The notes below the pieces were generated by a model that had not been told where the DNA came from, ran no database searches, and saw nothing but the letters and a program-made list of their open reading frames with translations. The position numbers and the translations under genes are program-made. From Clostridiales bacterium DTU070 (lineage in GTDB: Bacteria > Bacillota > Clostridia > DSM-8532), in the NCBI GenBank assembly GCA_001513105.1, contig LFSH01000057.1, forward strand, positions 1-45,684: 45,684 nt of DNA. Direction: 5' to 3'. Numbering within the stretch: the first letter of the stretch is position 1; each line of letters starts with the position of its first letter. This document shows, piece after piece, positions 9,073 to 18,808 of the stretch.

Positions 9073-10350
9073 ATGTTGACTATGGCACCCAAGGGAACAA
9101 GAGATATTCTGCCCGACGAGATATATAAATGGTATTATGTTGAGGAAAAGTTCAGGGAGATTGCAAACAGGTTCGGTTTCAGGGAAATTCGCATTCCCGT
9201 TTTCGAGCATACCGAACTGTTTCAGCGCGGAGTAGGGGATACAACCGACATAGTTCAGAAGGAAATGTATACCTTCAACGACAAGGGCGGAAGAAGCATT
9301 ACACTACGGCCCGAGGGTACTGCAGGAGTTGTCAGAAGTTATATCCAGAACGGCATGTCATCATGGCCGCAGCCTGTAAAACTGTTTTATAATATTACGG
9401 CATACCGGTACGAAAATGTTCAGAAGGGGAGATACCGCGAATTCCACCAGTTCGGCGTGGAACTGTTCGGTTCCGCCGATCCCGGTGCCGATGCCGAGAT
9501 TATATCTTTATTGCACCTTTATTTCCAGGAACTTGGCATTAAAAACCTCAAGCTGAACCTTAACAGCATCGGGTGCCCCGTTTGCAGGGAAAAATACAAC
9601 AAAATACTGAAAGAGTATCTTGGAATCAGGCTTGGGAAACTCTGCGAAACCTGCAGGGACCGCTTTAACAGGAACCCGATGCGTATCCTGGACTGCAAGG
9701 AAGAAAGCTGCAAAAATGAACTGGTAAATGCTCCCGCACTTTTGGATTATATTTGTGAAGACTGTTCCGCACATTTTGAAGAAGTTAAGGAAAAACTGAA
9801 CATAATGGATATACCGTTTTCAATTGACAAGAGGATTGTTCGCGGCCTTGATTACTATACCCGCACCGTCTTTGAATTTGTATCGGAGAATATCGGATCC
9901 CAGGGAACGGTCTGCGGCGGAGGAAGGTATGACGGGCTGGTTGAAGCCTGCGGAGGAAGCCCTACTCCCGGTATTGGTTTTGGGCTTGGTATTGAAAGGC
10001 TTTTGCTTGAAATGGAAAGCCAGAATATTGAAATACCGAAGCCTGATGGTCCCGATATTTTCATAGGGTTTATAGGTGAAAAGGCGGAACGGCTTGCCGA
10101 GAGCATTGCACTGAAGCTGAGGGCAGCAGGTATCCCGTGTGAGAAGGATATAATGGGCAGAAGCGTAAAAGCGCAGATGAAATACGCGAATAAAATCAAT
10201 GCCCGGTTTGCGGTTATCCTCGGTGATTCTGAAGTTGAAAGCGGCAGGGCTGAGCTCAAAAACATGGCGACAGGCGAGGCAAAAGATATTCATATAGATA
10301 CGATAGTTGACAGATTATTAAAATACAAACAGGGAAATAAAAATGAATAA
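9073..10350 (+). CDS. hisS: Histidyl-tRNA synthetase
   Basis: This 425-residue class II synthetase charges tRNA-His. The ATG at 9073 (MLTMAPKGTRDILPDE) is preferred because GGGAGTG (9060-9066) lies 6 nt upstream; in-frame ATGs at 9058 and 9067 are possible. Motif 2 (LRPEGTAGVVRSY) and the histidine-binding signature RGLDYYTRT (residues 257-265) are intact, and the C-terminal anticodon-binding domain follows. A Cys-rich stretch (CPVC, CETC, CKEESC, CEDC) in the insertion is common in clostridial enzymes and may bind metal. It is the first gene after the T-box and is followed by aspS, a pairing usual in Firmicutes. Confidence 0.96.
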   Translation: MLTMAPKGTRDILPDEIYKWYYVEEKFREIANRFGFREIRIPVFEHTELFQRGVGDTTDIVQKEMYTFNDKGGRSITLRPEGTAGVVRSYIQNGMSSWPQPVKLFYNITAYRYENVQKGRYREFHQFGVELFGSADPGADAEIISLLHLYFQELGIKNLKLNLNSIGCPVCREKYNKILKEYLGIRLGKLCETCRDRFNRNPMRILDCKEESCKNELVNAPALLDYICEDCSAHFEEVKEKLNIMDIPFSIDKRIVRGLDYYTRTVFEFVSENIGSQGTVCGGGRYDGLVEACGGSPTPGIGFGLGIERLLLEMESQNIEIPKPDGPDIFIGFIGEKAERLAESIALKLRAAGIPCEKDIMGRSVKAQMKYANKINARFAVILGDSEVESGRAELKNMATGEAKDIHIDTIVDRLLKYKQGNKNE

Positions 10351-10449
10351 ATGTGTTTTTCCAAAATGCCCTGAAATATCCGGTCATTAGCCGGAACGGA
10401 TTTTAACCGGAATCAATTACAAGACAATACTGTATGAGGAGATGAAATT

Positions 10450-12240
10450 ATGGCAGAAAACCTGGCAGGTTTAAAACGGACCCATATGTGCGGAGAAGTT
10501 ACCGGCAGCGATGTCGGGCATGAAGTTGTTGTTATGGGCTGGGTTCAGAAGAGAAGAGAACTTGGCAGACTGATATTTGTTGATCTTCGTGACAGGACGG
10601 GATTATTGCAGATTGTATTCAAGAGCGAGCTTGACAGTGAACTTCACAACAAGGCGTTACAGCTCCGCAACGAGTATGTTATTGCTGTTAGGGGAGTTCT
10701 GCAGGTTCGCGAGGATATCAATCCGAACATGAAAACCGGGGAATGGGAGGTAATAGCCAGGGAGCTCAGGATATTAAGCAGGGCTGAAACACCTCCGATC
10801 CATATTGAAGATATTGTGGATACAAGTGAAGCCACAAGGCTGAGATACAGGTTCCTGGATTTAAGGCGTCCCGCGATGCAGAAAAATCTCATGCTGAGGC
10901 ACAAGGTGGCCAAAATCGCCAGGGACTATTTCGATGAACAGGGATTCCTTGAAATCGAAACACCTGTTTTGATAAAGAGTACTCCCGAAGGCGCAAGGGA
11001 TTATCTCGTTCCAAGCCGCGTATTTCCCGGCAGATTCTTTGCGCTTCCACAGTCCCCCCAGTTATTCAAGCAGATTTTGATGGTTTCGGGATTTGACAGG
11101 TATATGCAGATTGCCAAGTGCTTCAGGGACGAGGACCTGCGTGCCGACAGGCAGCCCGAGTTTACGCAGATAGACCTTGAGATGTCCTTTGTTGATGTAC
11201 CGGATGTTTTAACGGTCTGCGAAGGCTTTATCAAACGCGTTTTTGGCGAGGTCCTGGGAGTTGATGTTCAGATTCCGTTCCAGAGAATGACCTATGCCGA
11301 GGCCATGGAACGTTTCGGTTCGGATAAACCCGATACACGCTTTGGCTTTGAGCTGACAGACGTGACCGAAATAGTAAAAAACTCAGGATTCAAGGTTTTC
11401 GCAGATGCCGTTGAAAGGGGCGGAAGCGTAAGAGCCATTAATGCCAAGGGCTGCGGAGCTAAGTTTTCAAGAAAGGAAATTGATGCCCTGACAGAGGTAA
11501 CCAGGACCTACGGCGCAAAAGGGATGGCGTGGATTGCCGTTGAGGACGGAAACCTAAGATCCTCTTTCACAAAGTTCCTTACAGAGGATGAAATCAACCG
11601 AATTCTTGACAAGGTTCAGGCAGAACCCGGCGACCTCGTTTGCTTTGTTGCCGATGCAAATGAAATTGTTTTCGAGGCTCTTGGACACCTGCGCCTTGAA
11701 ATTGCCCGGAAACTGGACCTCTTAGATGAGAATAAGTACAATTTCCTCTGGGTAACCGAATTCCCGCTGTTTGAATATGACAGCGAAGAAGAACGCTGGG
11801 TTGCAATACACCACCCGTTTACATCACCGATGGATGAAGATATTCCGCTGCTGGAAACCGATCCCGGAAAAGTACGTTCAAAGAGCTATGATATTGTGCT
11901 CAACGGGGTTGAACTGGGCGGCGGAAGTATCCGTATCCACGACCAGGAGCTTCAGAGGAAATTATTCAAGCTCATTGGCCTTTCGGACCAGGAAGCACAG
12001 GAAAGGTTCGGATTCCTGCTTGAAGCCTTCAGATACGGAACACCGCCCCATGGAGGGCTGGCCTTTGGCTTGGACAGACTGGTCATGCTTATGGTAAAAT
12101 GCGAATCATTACGCGATGTAATTGCATTTCCGAAGGTTCAGAATTCCTCGTGCCTTATGACAGGTGCGCCCGATTTTGTTGATGAAAAGCAACTGAAAGA
12201 ACTGCACATTCAAACGGTGGATGCTGAAAATGAAAAATGA
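10450..12240 (+). CDS. aspS: Aspartyl-tRNA synthetase
   Basis: This 596-residue class IIb synthetase charges tRNA-Asp and has the usual bacterial length. It starts at an ATG after GAGGAGATGAAATT. An N-terminal OB-fold anticodon domain (about 1-110) is followed by class II motif 2 (CFRDEDLRADRQPEF, from residue 224), a bacterial GAD insertion (about 285-410) and motif 3 (GLDRL, from residue 540). Substrate-site segments HHPFTSP and GGGSIRIHD are present. The 99-nt gap from hisS contains only a small CCGG-based hairpin, so one transcript under the T-box is likely. Whether it also charges tRNA-Asn cannot be settled here. Its end overlaps the signal peptidase gene. Confidence 0.96.
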   Translation: MAENLAGLKRTHMCGEVTGSDVGHEVVVMGWVQKRRELGRLIFVDLRDRTGLLQIVFKSELDSELHNKALQLRNEYVIAVRGVLQVREDINPNMKTGEWEVIARELRILSRAETPPIHIEDIVDTSEATRLRYRFLDLRRPAMQKNLMLRHKVAKIARDYFDEQGFLEIETPVLIKSTPEGARDYLVPSRVFPGRFFALPQSPQLFKQILMVSGFDRYMQIAKCFRDEDLRADRQPEFTQIDLEMSFVDVPDVLTVCEGFIKRVFGEVLGVDVQIPFQRMTYAEAMERFGSDKPDTRFGFELTDVTEIVKNSGFKVFADAVERGGSVRAINAKGCGAKFSRKEIDALTEVTRTYGAKGMAWIAVEDGNLRSSFTKFLTEDEINRILDKVQAEPGDLVCFVADANEIVFEALGHLRLEIARKLDLLDENKYNFLWVTEFPLFEYDSEEERWVAIHHPFTSPMDEDIPLLETDPGKVRSKSYDIVLNGVELGGGSIRIHDQELQRKLFKLIGLSDQEAQERFGFLLEAFRYGTPPHGGLAFGLDRLVMLMVKCESLRDVIAFPKVQNSSCLMTGAPDFVDEKQLKELHIQTVDAENEK

Positions 12241-12772
12241 CGCTGTGAAGAAAGAGTTAATCGACTGGCTGGTGCATATTGCACTGGCCATAGTCGTTAC
12301 TCTGTTTATCATTAATTACATAGGCCAGTTTACCATAGTCAAGGGAGATTCAATGCTTCCAACCCTGAAGGACGGAAATGTCCTTATTATCGAAAAAATT
12401 ACCCAGCGCTTCGGTAGAATAAAGCAGGGTGATATTGTTGTGGTTAAAATACCAGATTTGCTTGGCAAGGGAAAGACTTATGCCGTAAAGCGCGTGATTG
12501 CAACAGAAGGGCAGAGGGTTGAGATTAGGGACGGCAAGGTCTATGTGGACAACGAAGAGCTTGATGAACAATACATCACCGGCAACGACACCTTTGCAAC
12601 GGGACAGTTCAGTGATATGGTTGTGCCGGATAACTGTATCTATGTCCTTGGTGACAACCGCCTTCCCGGGGCAAGCAAGGACAGCAGAACCTTCGGTCCT
12701 GTAGACAAAAGCAAAATCGCCGGCAGGGTAATCTTCAGAATTTTTCCGTTAAGCGAGATTGGAAGGGTATAA
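12230..12772 (+). CDS. lepB: Signal peptidase I
   Basis: This roughly 180-residue membrane serine protease removes signal peptides from exported proteins. One N-terminal membrane helix (about 13-31) precedes the catalytic domain. The nucleophile Ser41 is in GDSMLPT, the general-base Lys87 in YAVKRVIATEG, and box E is in VLGDNRLPGASKDSRTFG. The length and single membrane segment match Gram-positive SipS-type enzymes. The start at 12230 is chosen because GGTGG (12216-12220) lies 9 nt upstream; the ATG at 12221 has it too close. Either choice overlaps the end of aspS, implying translational coupling. Processing of exported proteins such as the xylanase is a plausible job. Confidence 0.93.
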   Translation: MKNDAVKKELIDWLVHIALAIVVTLFIINYIGQFTIVKGDSMLPTLKDGNVLIIEKITQRFGRIKQGDIVVVKIPDLLGKGKTYAVKRVIATEGQRVEIRDGKVYVDNEELDEQYITGNDTFATGQFSDMVVPDNCIYVLGDNRLPGASKDSRTFGPVDKSKIAGRVIFRIFPLSEIGRV

Positions 12773-12912
12773 CATCTCAATATCATTTCCTTTCTCTACA
12801 TTTTTTTGGTCTTGATCATATAAGAAAAAGCAGGTATTGGTCCTGGTTCAGGAATATTCAGGGAAATGGAATATCGTCATTATCTGTTCACATGATAACC
12901 GAATTCAGCACG

Positions 12913-12942
12913 GCAGGGGATTTTTATTTCCCGCTTTATTTT
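12913..12942 (+). terminator. Probable terminator of the hisS-aspS-lepB operon
   Basis: GCAGGGGA (12913-12920) pairs with TTTCCCGC (12927-12934) with one bulged base, followed by TTTATTTT. It lies 140 nt after lepB and just before the next promoter. Confidence 0.5.
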
Positions 12943-12945
12943 GTG

Positions 12946-12975
12946 TTGGAAATTTAATATAGTTTATGATAAAAT
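12946..12975 (+). promoter_or_regulatory. Probable promoter of the broken glycosyltransferase gene
   Basis: TTGGAA (12946-12951) and TAAAAT (12970-12975) are separated by 18 nt. An overlapping TTGTGT/TATGAT pair (12941 and 12965) is also possible. Transcription would begin about 45 nt before the start codon. Confidence 0.5.
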
Positions 12976-13028
12976 ATCAAAGGTCGCTAATGCCATATAC
13001 AGCAATATAAGGGAGATTTGTTATTAAA

Positions 13029-14508
13029 ATGTCCGGAGCGAAGAAAACGGCAGGCTGTTTAATCAATACTGCCGCAAAAATTTTGCTTATATTTGCGGTA
13101 TTATTGTCGGCAGTTACCCTGTACCAGAACGTGGAAGTCGTTTTAACAGTCAAAACATACAATGTGTTTGTCTATCTGGTTCTACTCATAGCTGTTATTG
13201 CCGCTGCGCTATATTTTCTTATTAAATTCGATATACCCGAAAAACTGTACATACTGTTAACAGTATTTTTCAGCCTTGTTCCGCGGTTGTGCTTTGTTTT
13301 GCTTGTGCAGACACCGATAAGCGGCGACTTTTTACTGATTTATAATGCAGCAAGGGATACTGTTGCGGGTGTGGCTTGAAAAGCCGTTTTTTTCTATATG
13401 GTGCTACCAGATTCCCTTTGTTTATTATGAAGCCTTTATTTTGAAACTGTTTGGGTCTGAACTTGTATTGAAACTATTGAACGTTGCTTTTATGGTTGTT
13501 ACGAATGTGCTGATTTATATGATTGCCAGGGAATGGGCCGGTCCCCGTGCCGCGTTTGCAGTCGCTGTCCTGTACTCGGTTTATCCTGCCCCGGTTCTGC
13601 TTTCCTCTGTCCTGACCAATCAGCACATATCTCTCATGTTTTTAATGCTGGGTATATATTTTTATATCGTAAATCCGTCCTGGCGCAGAATACTGCTTTC
13701 GTGCCTGTGCCTGTTCCTGGGGAACCTGATGCGTCCCGAGGCGGTCCTGGTAATTGCCGCAATGCTGATTCATACTTTTATCAGCTTTATCGAAGACTTT
13801 AAATGGGAGTATATCCGTACCGCCCTTTCAAAAACACTTGTACTGATCGCTTCATTTATATTTCTTACCGGGGCGGCTTCAGCACTGTTAAAAATAACAG
13901 GAGCCGCACCCTGCGGAATTTCAAACAACTGTCCGGAATGGAAGTTTGTTTTGGGGCTGGACACCGAATCAATCGGGGTATACAGCGAAAAGAACGCTTA
14001 CATATTAAATATCAGCGATCCCCGTCTCAGGCACGAGGAAGCCGAAAAAGCAATTTCAGACTCGCTGAGAAAATGCAAAAGCATGCCTTTATTCCTCTGG
14101 GAAAAAACAAAGCGTATGTGGGCGAACATGGAAAGCGATACCTGGTCGCTGATTCATATAGAAAGAAGCAGGCCGGTATGGAACGAATTCAGATGTTTTA
14201 CTTTTGAAAAAGCCATTAATAATATAATATCCTTTGATAAAGCCGTTTATATACTGTTGTATATCCTGATTATTACTGCGTGTGTTATACTGTGGCTGAC
14301 CCCGGCTGAAGGCAATCACAGGGCTTTCTTCTTTACAGCCCTGATTCTTGTAAACTATTTTGTATATTTACTTATTGAAATACAAACCCGTTACAGGTAT
14401 TTTATAATGCCGTCCTTTTTCATTCTTTACGCTGTGGTTTTCCGGGAATGCTTCAAAAAGGCGGACATGTATTTCAAAAAAGGGGACGCAGACCTCAATC
14501 CGAACTGA
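13029..14508 (+). pseudogene. Membrane glycosyltransferase-like protein (GT39/ArnT-like), split by a frameshift near 13365
   Basis: Two overlapping frames form one protein. The first (13029-13379) gives three or four membrane segments, then QTPISGDFLLIYNAARDTVAG, and ends at a TGA. The second continues at once one frame over (VWLEKPFFSIWCYQIPF) to 14508. Removing one G from the GGG at 13367-13369, or one base nearby, restores a continuous frame of about 490 codons. The whole would be a roughly ten-helix protein resembling lipid-linked-sugar glycosyltransferases: an Asp in the first outer loop, many aromatic residues, and a C-terminal loop with Trp/Arg-rich segments. The acceptor is unknown. 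The break may be real decay, a sequencing error or, less likely, programmed +1 shifting. Family confidence is moderate. Confidence 0.7.
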
Positions 14509-14557
14509 AGGCTGCCCCCCGGATACTCAGACAAGGCCATAGTCCCCTGGAATTGCA

Positions 14558-16450
14558 TTAAGACAACTCGAACATTCCCGTGTAGAGCTGATAGTATTTT
14601 CCGCGCTGCTCCAGCAAATCTTCATGGTCGCCGCGTTCTATTATCTCACCGTTTTCAATGACCATGATTGCATTGGCATTTCTTACGGTAGACAGCCTGT
14701 GAGCTATAACAAACACCGTTCTTCCTTCCATAAGCTGATCCATGCCCTTTTGAATCAACATTTCGGTTCTTGTGTCAATAGAACTGGTTGCCTCGTCAAG
14801 GATCAGAACGGGAGGATCCGCAACCGCCGCCCTTGCTATTGCCAACAGCTGCCTTTGACCCTGGCTTAAGTTCATTCCGTCGGCGGTTATCATCGTATTG
14901 TAGCCATCGGGAAGATGCCTGATAAACGAGTCAGCATTGGCAAGTTTTGCTGCCTGTATTACTTCCTCATCGGTTGCATCCAGCCTGCCGTAACGGATAT
15001 TTTCCATTACCGTGCCCGAAAACAGGTGGGTATCCTGCAGCACCATTGATAATGAACGTCTCAGATCGGCCTTTTTAATGTTTTTAATATTAATACCGTC
15101 ATACAGTATTTCGCCCTCGGAAATATCGTAAAACCTGTTGATAAGGTTTGTAACTGTGGTTTTCCCGGCACCCGTGGAGCCGACGAACGCTATTTTCTGC
15201 CCCGGTTTGGCGTACAGCGAAATCCCCTTGAGTACAGTTTTTCCTTCTTCATAACCAAATACAACATTAAGGAACCTTATGTCACCTTTAAGCCGGGTAT
15301 AGGTTGCACCACCGTTTCCGTCGGGAATTTTCCAGGCCCATATACCGGTACGGCTGTTTGTTTCCTTAAGGTTACCCGATGAGTCAAATTCGGCATTTAC
15401 AAGTGTTACATCACCGTCATCAGTTTCAGGCTCTTCGTCGAGCAGGTCAAATATGCGTTCTGCGCCTGCCAGGGCCATAAGTATGGTATTGAACTGTTCG
15501 GACATCATTGTAACAGGCTGGGAAAAGGAACGGGTGTATTGCAGGAAGGATGCAAGAGAACCCAGATCAAAACCTGTTGTTATGGCCAGTACCGCACCTA
15601 TGATGGCAGTTATCGAGTAATGCATGTATGACAGGTTACCCATGATTGGCCTTAACATGCCTGAAAAGGAATGAGCACCTTTTGATGCTTCGAAAAGCTG
15701 TTCATTCAGGCTGTCGAATTCTTCCTTTGATTTATGCTCATGGTTGAATACTTTTACAACCTTCTGCCCTTCTATCATTTCCTCGATATAACCGTTTACT
15801 TTTCCTATGGCAAGCTGCTGTTCCCTGAAAAACCTGCCGCTTTTTGACCCAAGTTTTTTGATAACAAATATCATAAGAAACAGCATTGCTATAACCACAA
15901 CTGTCAGTACAGGGCTCAGGATCAGCATTGCAATAAAAACGCCCACAACCGTGATACCCGATGAAAATAAGTTCACAAAACTTTGCGAGAGCATATTCCT
16001 AAGTGTATCTGTATCGTTGGTATAGCGGCTCATTAATTCACCATGGGTATGAGCATCAAAATACTTCAGCGGAAGGGTTTGCATATGCCTGAACATATCG
16101 GTGCGTATCCTGTACAATGTGCCTGTCGAAACATTCAGCATCAGGCGGTTATACCCGTATGTTGCGGCTGCGCCGATGGTATAGATTACCGCCATTATAC
16201 CTATAACTTTAAGGAACTCTGAAAGATCAGGATTCTGCTGGCCGATAAACGGAACAATCCATTTATTGAACAGTGGTTTCAAAAAATACGTTCCCGCGAT
16301 TGAAGCAAGCGAACTGATTATAACAAGCACCATGACAAGAATCAGCTGCAGCCTGTTAGGCCTCATGTATTCCAGTATTCTTTTTATTGTCTTTGCCGTG
16401 TTTTTCGGTTTAAATGCATGATGCATCTGGTTAATCTTAGGCCCCCGCAT
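14558..16450 (-). CDS. ABC exporter half-transporter, catalytically canonical subunit
   Basis: This 630-residue subunit joins a six-helix membrane domain (about 30-330) to an ATPase domain. Walker A is GSTGAGKTT (424-432), the signature is LSQGQ (528-532, variant of LSGGQ), Walker B ends in Asp552-Glu553 with the catalytic Glu present, and the switch His is His584. The ATG at 16450 is chosen over an upstream TTG at 16459. It overlaps the end of the partner gene (16437-18209) by 14 nt and has AAGGGG upstream. The segment before the ATPase domain (about 345-388) is extended, as in YheH-like subunits. With its degenerate partner it should form a heterodimeric exporter of the YheI/YheH, LmrCD or TM287/288 type, moving drugs or lipid-like substrates outward. 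The substrate is unknown. Confidence 0.92.
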   Translation of the reverse strand: MRGPKINQMHHAFKPKNTAKTIKRILEYMRPNRLQLILVMVLVIISSLASIAGTYFLKPLFNKWIVPFIGQQNPDLSEFLKVIGIMAVIYTIGAAATYGYNRLMLNVSTGTLYRIRTDMFRHMQTLPLKYFDAHTHGELMSRYTNDTDTLRNMLSQSFVNLFSSGITVVGVFIAMLILSPVLTVVVIAMLFLMIFVIKKLGSKSGRFFREQQLAIGKVNGYIEEMIEGQKVVKVFNHEHKSKEEFDSLNEQLFEASKGAHSFSGMLRPIMGNLSYMHYSITAIIGAVLAITTGFDLGSLASFLQYTRSFSQPVTMMSEQFNTILMALAGAERIFDLLDEEPETDDGDVTLVNAEFDSSGNLKETNSRTGIWAWKIPDGNGGATYTRLKGDIRFLNVVFGYEEGKTVLKGISLYAKPGQKIAFVGSTGAGKTTVTNLINRFYDISEGEILYDGINIKNIKKADLRRSLSMVLQDTHLFSGTVMENIRYGRLDATDEEVIQAAKLANADSFIRHLPDGYNTMITADGMNLSQGQRQLLAIARAAVADPPVLILDEATSSIDTRTEMLIQKGMDQLMEGRTVFVIAHRLSTVRNANAIMVIENGEIIERGDHEDLLEQRGKYYQLYTGMFELS

Positions 16451-18209
16451 GTTCAACAATCCCCTTCTGCTGAGATTCGTAAACCTCTCTGTATATGGTG
16501 TTATTTTTCAGGAGTTCTTCATGAGTGCCGATGGCGTCTATCCTGCCGTCGTCCATTACTATAATCCTGTCGGCGTCAATTACCGAAGCAACCCGCTGGG
16601 CAATAATAATCGTGGTTATTATCTCCGGGCTGTGGTTTTTGTAGATCCTTGAAAAAAGATCCTCGCTTCTGAGCGCTGCCCGTATTTTACTGTCGGTTGC
16701 AGTATCAACCGCGCTTGTACTGTCGTCAAGGATTATTATTTTCGGTTTTTTGAGCAGTGCCCTTGCAATACAAAGACGCTGTCTCTGACCACCCGAAACA
16801 TTCACGCCGCCCTGCTCCAGCACAGTGTTGTAGCCGTCGGGGAAGGACATGATAAAATCATGGGCCTGCGCAATTTTGCATGCTTCAATAATCTCTTCAT
16901 CAGTTGCATTTTCATTGCCCCATCTGAGGTTGTCCCTGATGGTACCCGAGAACAGAACATTTTTCTGCAGGACCATTGCCACTGCGTCACGAAGCTCGGA
17001 AAGGCCGTAATTACGGACATCCACACCGCCAACCGTAACACTGCCCCCGGTGACATCGTAAAGCCTCGGAATAAGCTGTACCAGGGTTGTTTTGCCCGAA
17101 CCCGTTCCTCCTATAATACCGATGGTTTCTCCCGATTTTATCGAAAGGTTTATATTCTCAAGCACCATGTTTCCCTTTTCCCCTGCATAGCTGAATGAAA
17201 CATTGTTGAATGTTACCGAGCCGTCCTTTATTTCAGTAACCTTGTTTTCTTTTTCCTCAATATCAATTTTTTCTTCCAGGACTTCACTGATACGTGTCAA
17301 TGATGCCCTTGAAAGAACAAACATAACAAATATCATTCCGATCATCATCAGCGATATCAGGATCTGGCTTATATAGCTTATGAATCCCATCAACTGGCCC
17401 GACTGCATATCACCTGCGATAATAAGGTTTCCACCGAACCATGCAACGGCAAGCATGCAGCCATACATTACAAACTGCATGATGGGCATGTTCCACAGGA
17501 CTATTCTTTCTGCCTTTATCTGGGTTTCACGCACCTGGTCGGCTATGTCGTCAAACTTCTCATATTCAAAGTCACCGCGTACAAAAGCCTTGACTACTCG
17601 TATTCCAATCAGGTTTTCCTGGATGACGGCGTTCAGCCGGTCATACTTTTTAAGCATTGTCCTGAACCTTGGATAGGCGCTTTTGGATATTATAAAAAGG
17701 GACAGGCCAAGTATTGGAATCGCAGCAAGAAATATTGCGGAAAGCCGCGCATTCAGTGTCACTGCCATAACTGTCGCCATGACAAGCATCATTGGGGTAC
17801 GAATCATCATCCGTATCATCATCATAAAGGTCATCTGTGCATGGGTAACGTCGGTTGTAAGCCTTGTAATAAGTGATGCTGTCGTGAACCTGTCCATATT
17901 GGCGAATGAGAAATCCTGTATTTTGTAGAATAATTCCCGCCTAATCTCCTTTGCGTAGCCTGTTGAAGCAATTGAGGCGAAATGGGCGGCGATTGCCCCG
18001 AAAAACAGAGAAAGGACGGCCATTAATATCATAAGGATTCCCATCCTGGTTATATAATTCAGATCCCTGTTTTCTATGCCGATATCCACTATATTGGCCA
18101 TTATGCGCGGAATATTCACCTCAAGGATAACTTCGCAGATAATGCAAAGAGGTGCAAGTACCGCATATACCCAGTACTTCTTTGCAAAAGGAAGCAGCTT
18201 TCTAATCAT
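16437..18209 (-). CDS. ABC exporter half-transporter, subunit with degenerate ATPase site
   Basis: This 590-residue fused membrane-ATPase subunit has six helices within about residues 1-305. Walker A is GGTGSGKTT (367-375) and the signature VSGGQ (471-475). The catalytic Glu after Walker B is Asp496 (ILDDSTSAVD) and the switch His is Gln538 (IIIAQRV). These two changes are the hallmark of the non-hydrolysing site in heterodimeric exporters such as LmrC or BmrC-type subunits. The consensus site should therefore form with the other subunit's Glu553 and His584. Translation is coupled to marR upstream (8-nt overlap) and to the partner gene downstream (14-nt overlap). Confidence 0.92.
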   Translation of the reverse strand: MIRKLLPFAKKYWVYAVLAPLCIICEVILEVNIPRIMANIVDIGIENRDLNYITRMGILMILMAVLSLFFGAIAAHFASIASTGYAKEIRRELFYKIQDFSFANMDRFTTASLITRLTTDVTHAQMTFMMMIRMMIRTPMMLVMATVMAVTLNARLSAIFLAAIPILGLSLFIISKSAYPRFRTMLKKYDRLNAVIQENLIGIRVVKAFVRGDFEYEKFDDIADQVRETQIKAERIVLWNMPIMQFVMYGCMLAVAWFGGNLIIAGDMQSGQLMGFISYISQILISLMMIGMIFVMFVLSRASLTRISEVLEEKIDIEEKENKVTEIKDGSVTFNNVSFSYAGEKGNMVLENINLSIKSGETIGIIGGTGSGKTTLVQLIPRLYDVTGGSVTVGGVDVRNYGLSELRDAVAMVLQKNVLFSGTIRDNLRWGNENATDEEIIEACKIAQAHDFIMSFPDGYNTVLEQGGVNVSGGQRQRLCIARALLKKPKIIILDDSTSAVDTATDSKIRAALRSEDLFSRIYKNHSPEIITTIIIAQRVASVIDADRIIVMDDGRIDAIGTHEELLKNNTIYREVYESQQKGIVEHAGA

Positions 18210-18717
18210 TGTTCATTTCCTTCTTTCTTCCGGTTTTTAGCTTTTTTCTCAGTGCAAGTATTGAGTAAAAATCCAGATCGTCGGAGTTGGAGAAATACTC
18301 CCTGTTTATATTGTCCAGCAGCCTGTCCAGGTAACTTCTCAAGGTTTTCAGCTCGTCTTTTGTAAAACCGGTAAAAACTATCCTGTCAAACTCGTCGAAG
18401 GCTTCCCGGCAGCGCTCTGATAACCTTTTGCCTTTATCGGTTATATAAAGTCTCTTGCATCTCAGGTTGCCCTCTGCTGTTCGTTTTTCAACAAGCCCGG
18501 CTTTTTCCATCCGTTTTGTCGAAACTGCCACCGAAGCGGGAGAAATCATTAAGTTTTCAGCTACTTCAGCCTGCGTGCAGCCCCCGTTCCGGTTTATAAA
18601 CTCGAGCAAATGGAGCTGTCCCGGGTGCATCGGAAAGTCAATTGTGGCTTTCTGCCGGATTATTCTCCTGATAAGATGCAGTTTTTCGAGGCGGATGACA
18701 ATGTCCTTGTACTGCAT
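18202..18717 (-). CDS. MarR-family transcriptional repressor of the ABC exporter
   Basis: This 171-residue regulator has a MarR winged helix-turn-helix. The recognition region reads GGCTQAEVAENLMISPASVAVSTKRMEKAGLVEKR (about residues 45-79), followed by the wing with basic residues (GNLRCKRLYITDKG). The C-terminal helix is long and highly charged. It is the first gene of a three-gene operon with the exporter and overlaps the next gene by 8 nt. Its own promoter carries an overlapping palindrome (18809-18830), so it probably represses its operon until a ligand, perhaps the exported compound, releases it. The ligand is unknown. Confidence 0.9.
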   Translation of the reverse strand: MQYKDIVIRLEKLHLIRRIIRQKATIDFPMHPGQLHLLEFINRNGGCTQAEVAENLMISPASVAVSTKRMEKAGLVEKRTAEGNLRCKRLYITDKGKRLSERCREAFDEFDRIVFTGFTKDELKTLRSYLDRLLDNINREYFSNSDDLDFYSILALRKKLKTGRKKEMNND

Positions 18718-18808
18718 GATAAAGATCCCTTCTTACTAATTATTCTGATGGCATTGCTTCGTCGATGGCTGATATGGCCGGCAACAAATCATTTATAATT
18801 AGCCGTCA

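Noticed and set aside
9820-10293. Long antisense frame inside hisS
   Set aside because: It overlaps conserved hisS motifs and has no ribosome site; it arises from codon bias on the opposite strand.
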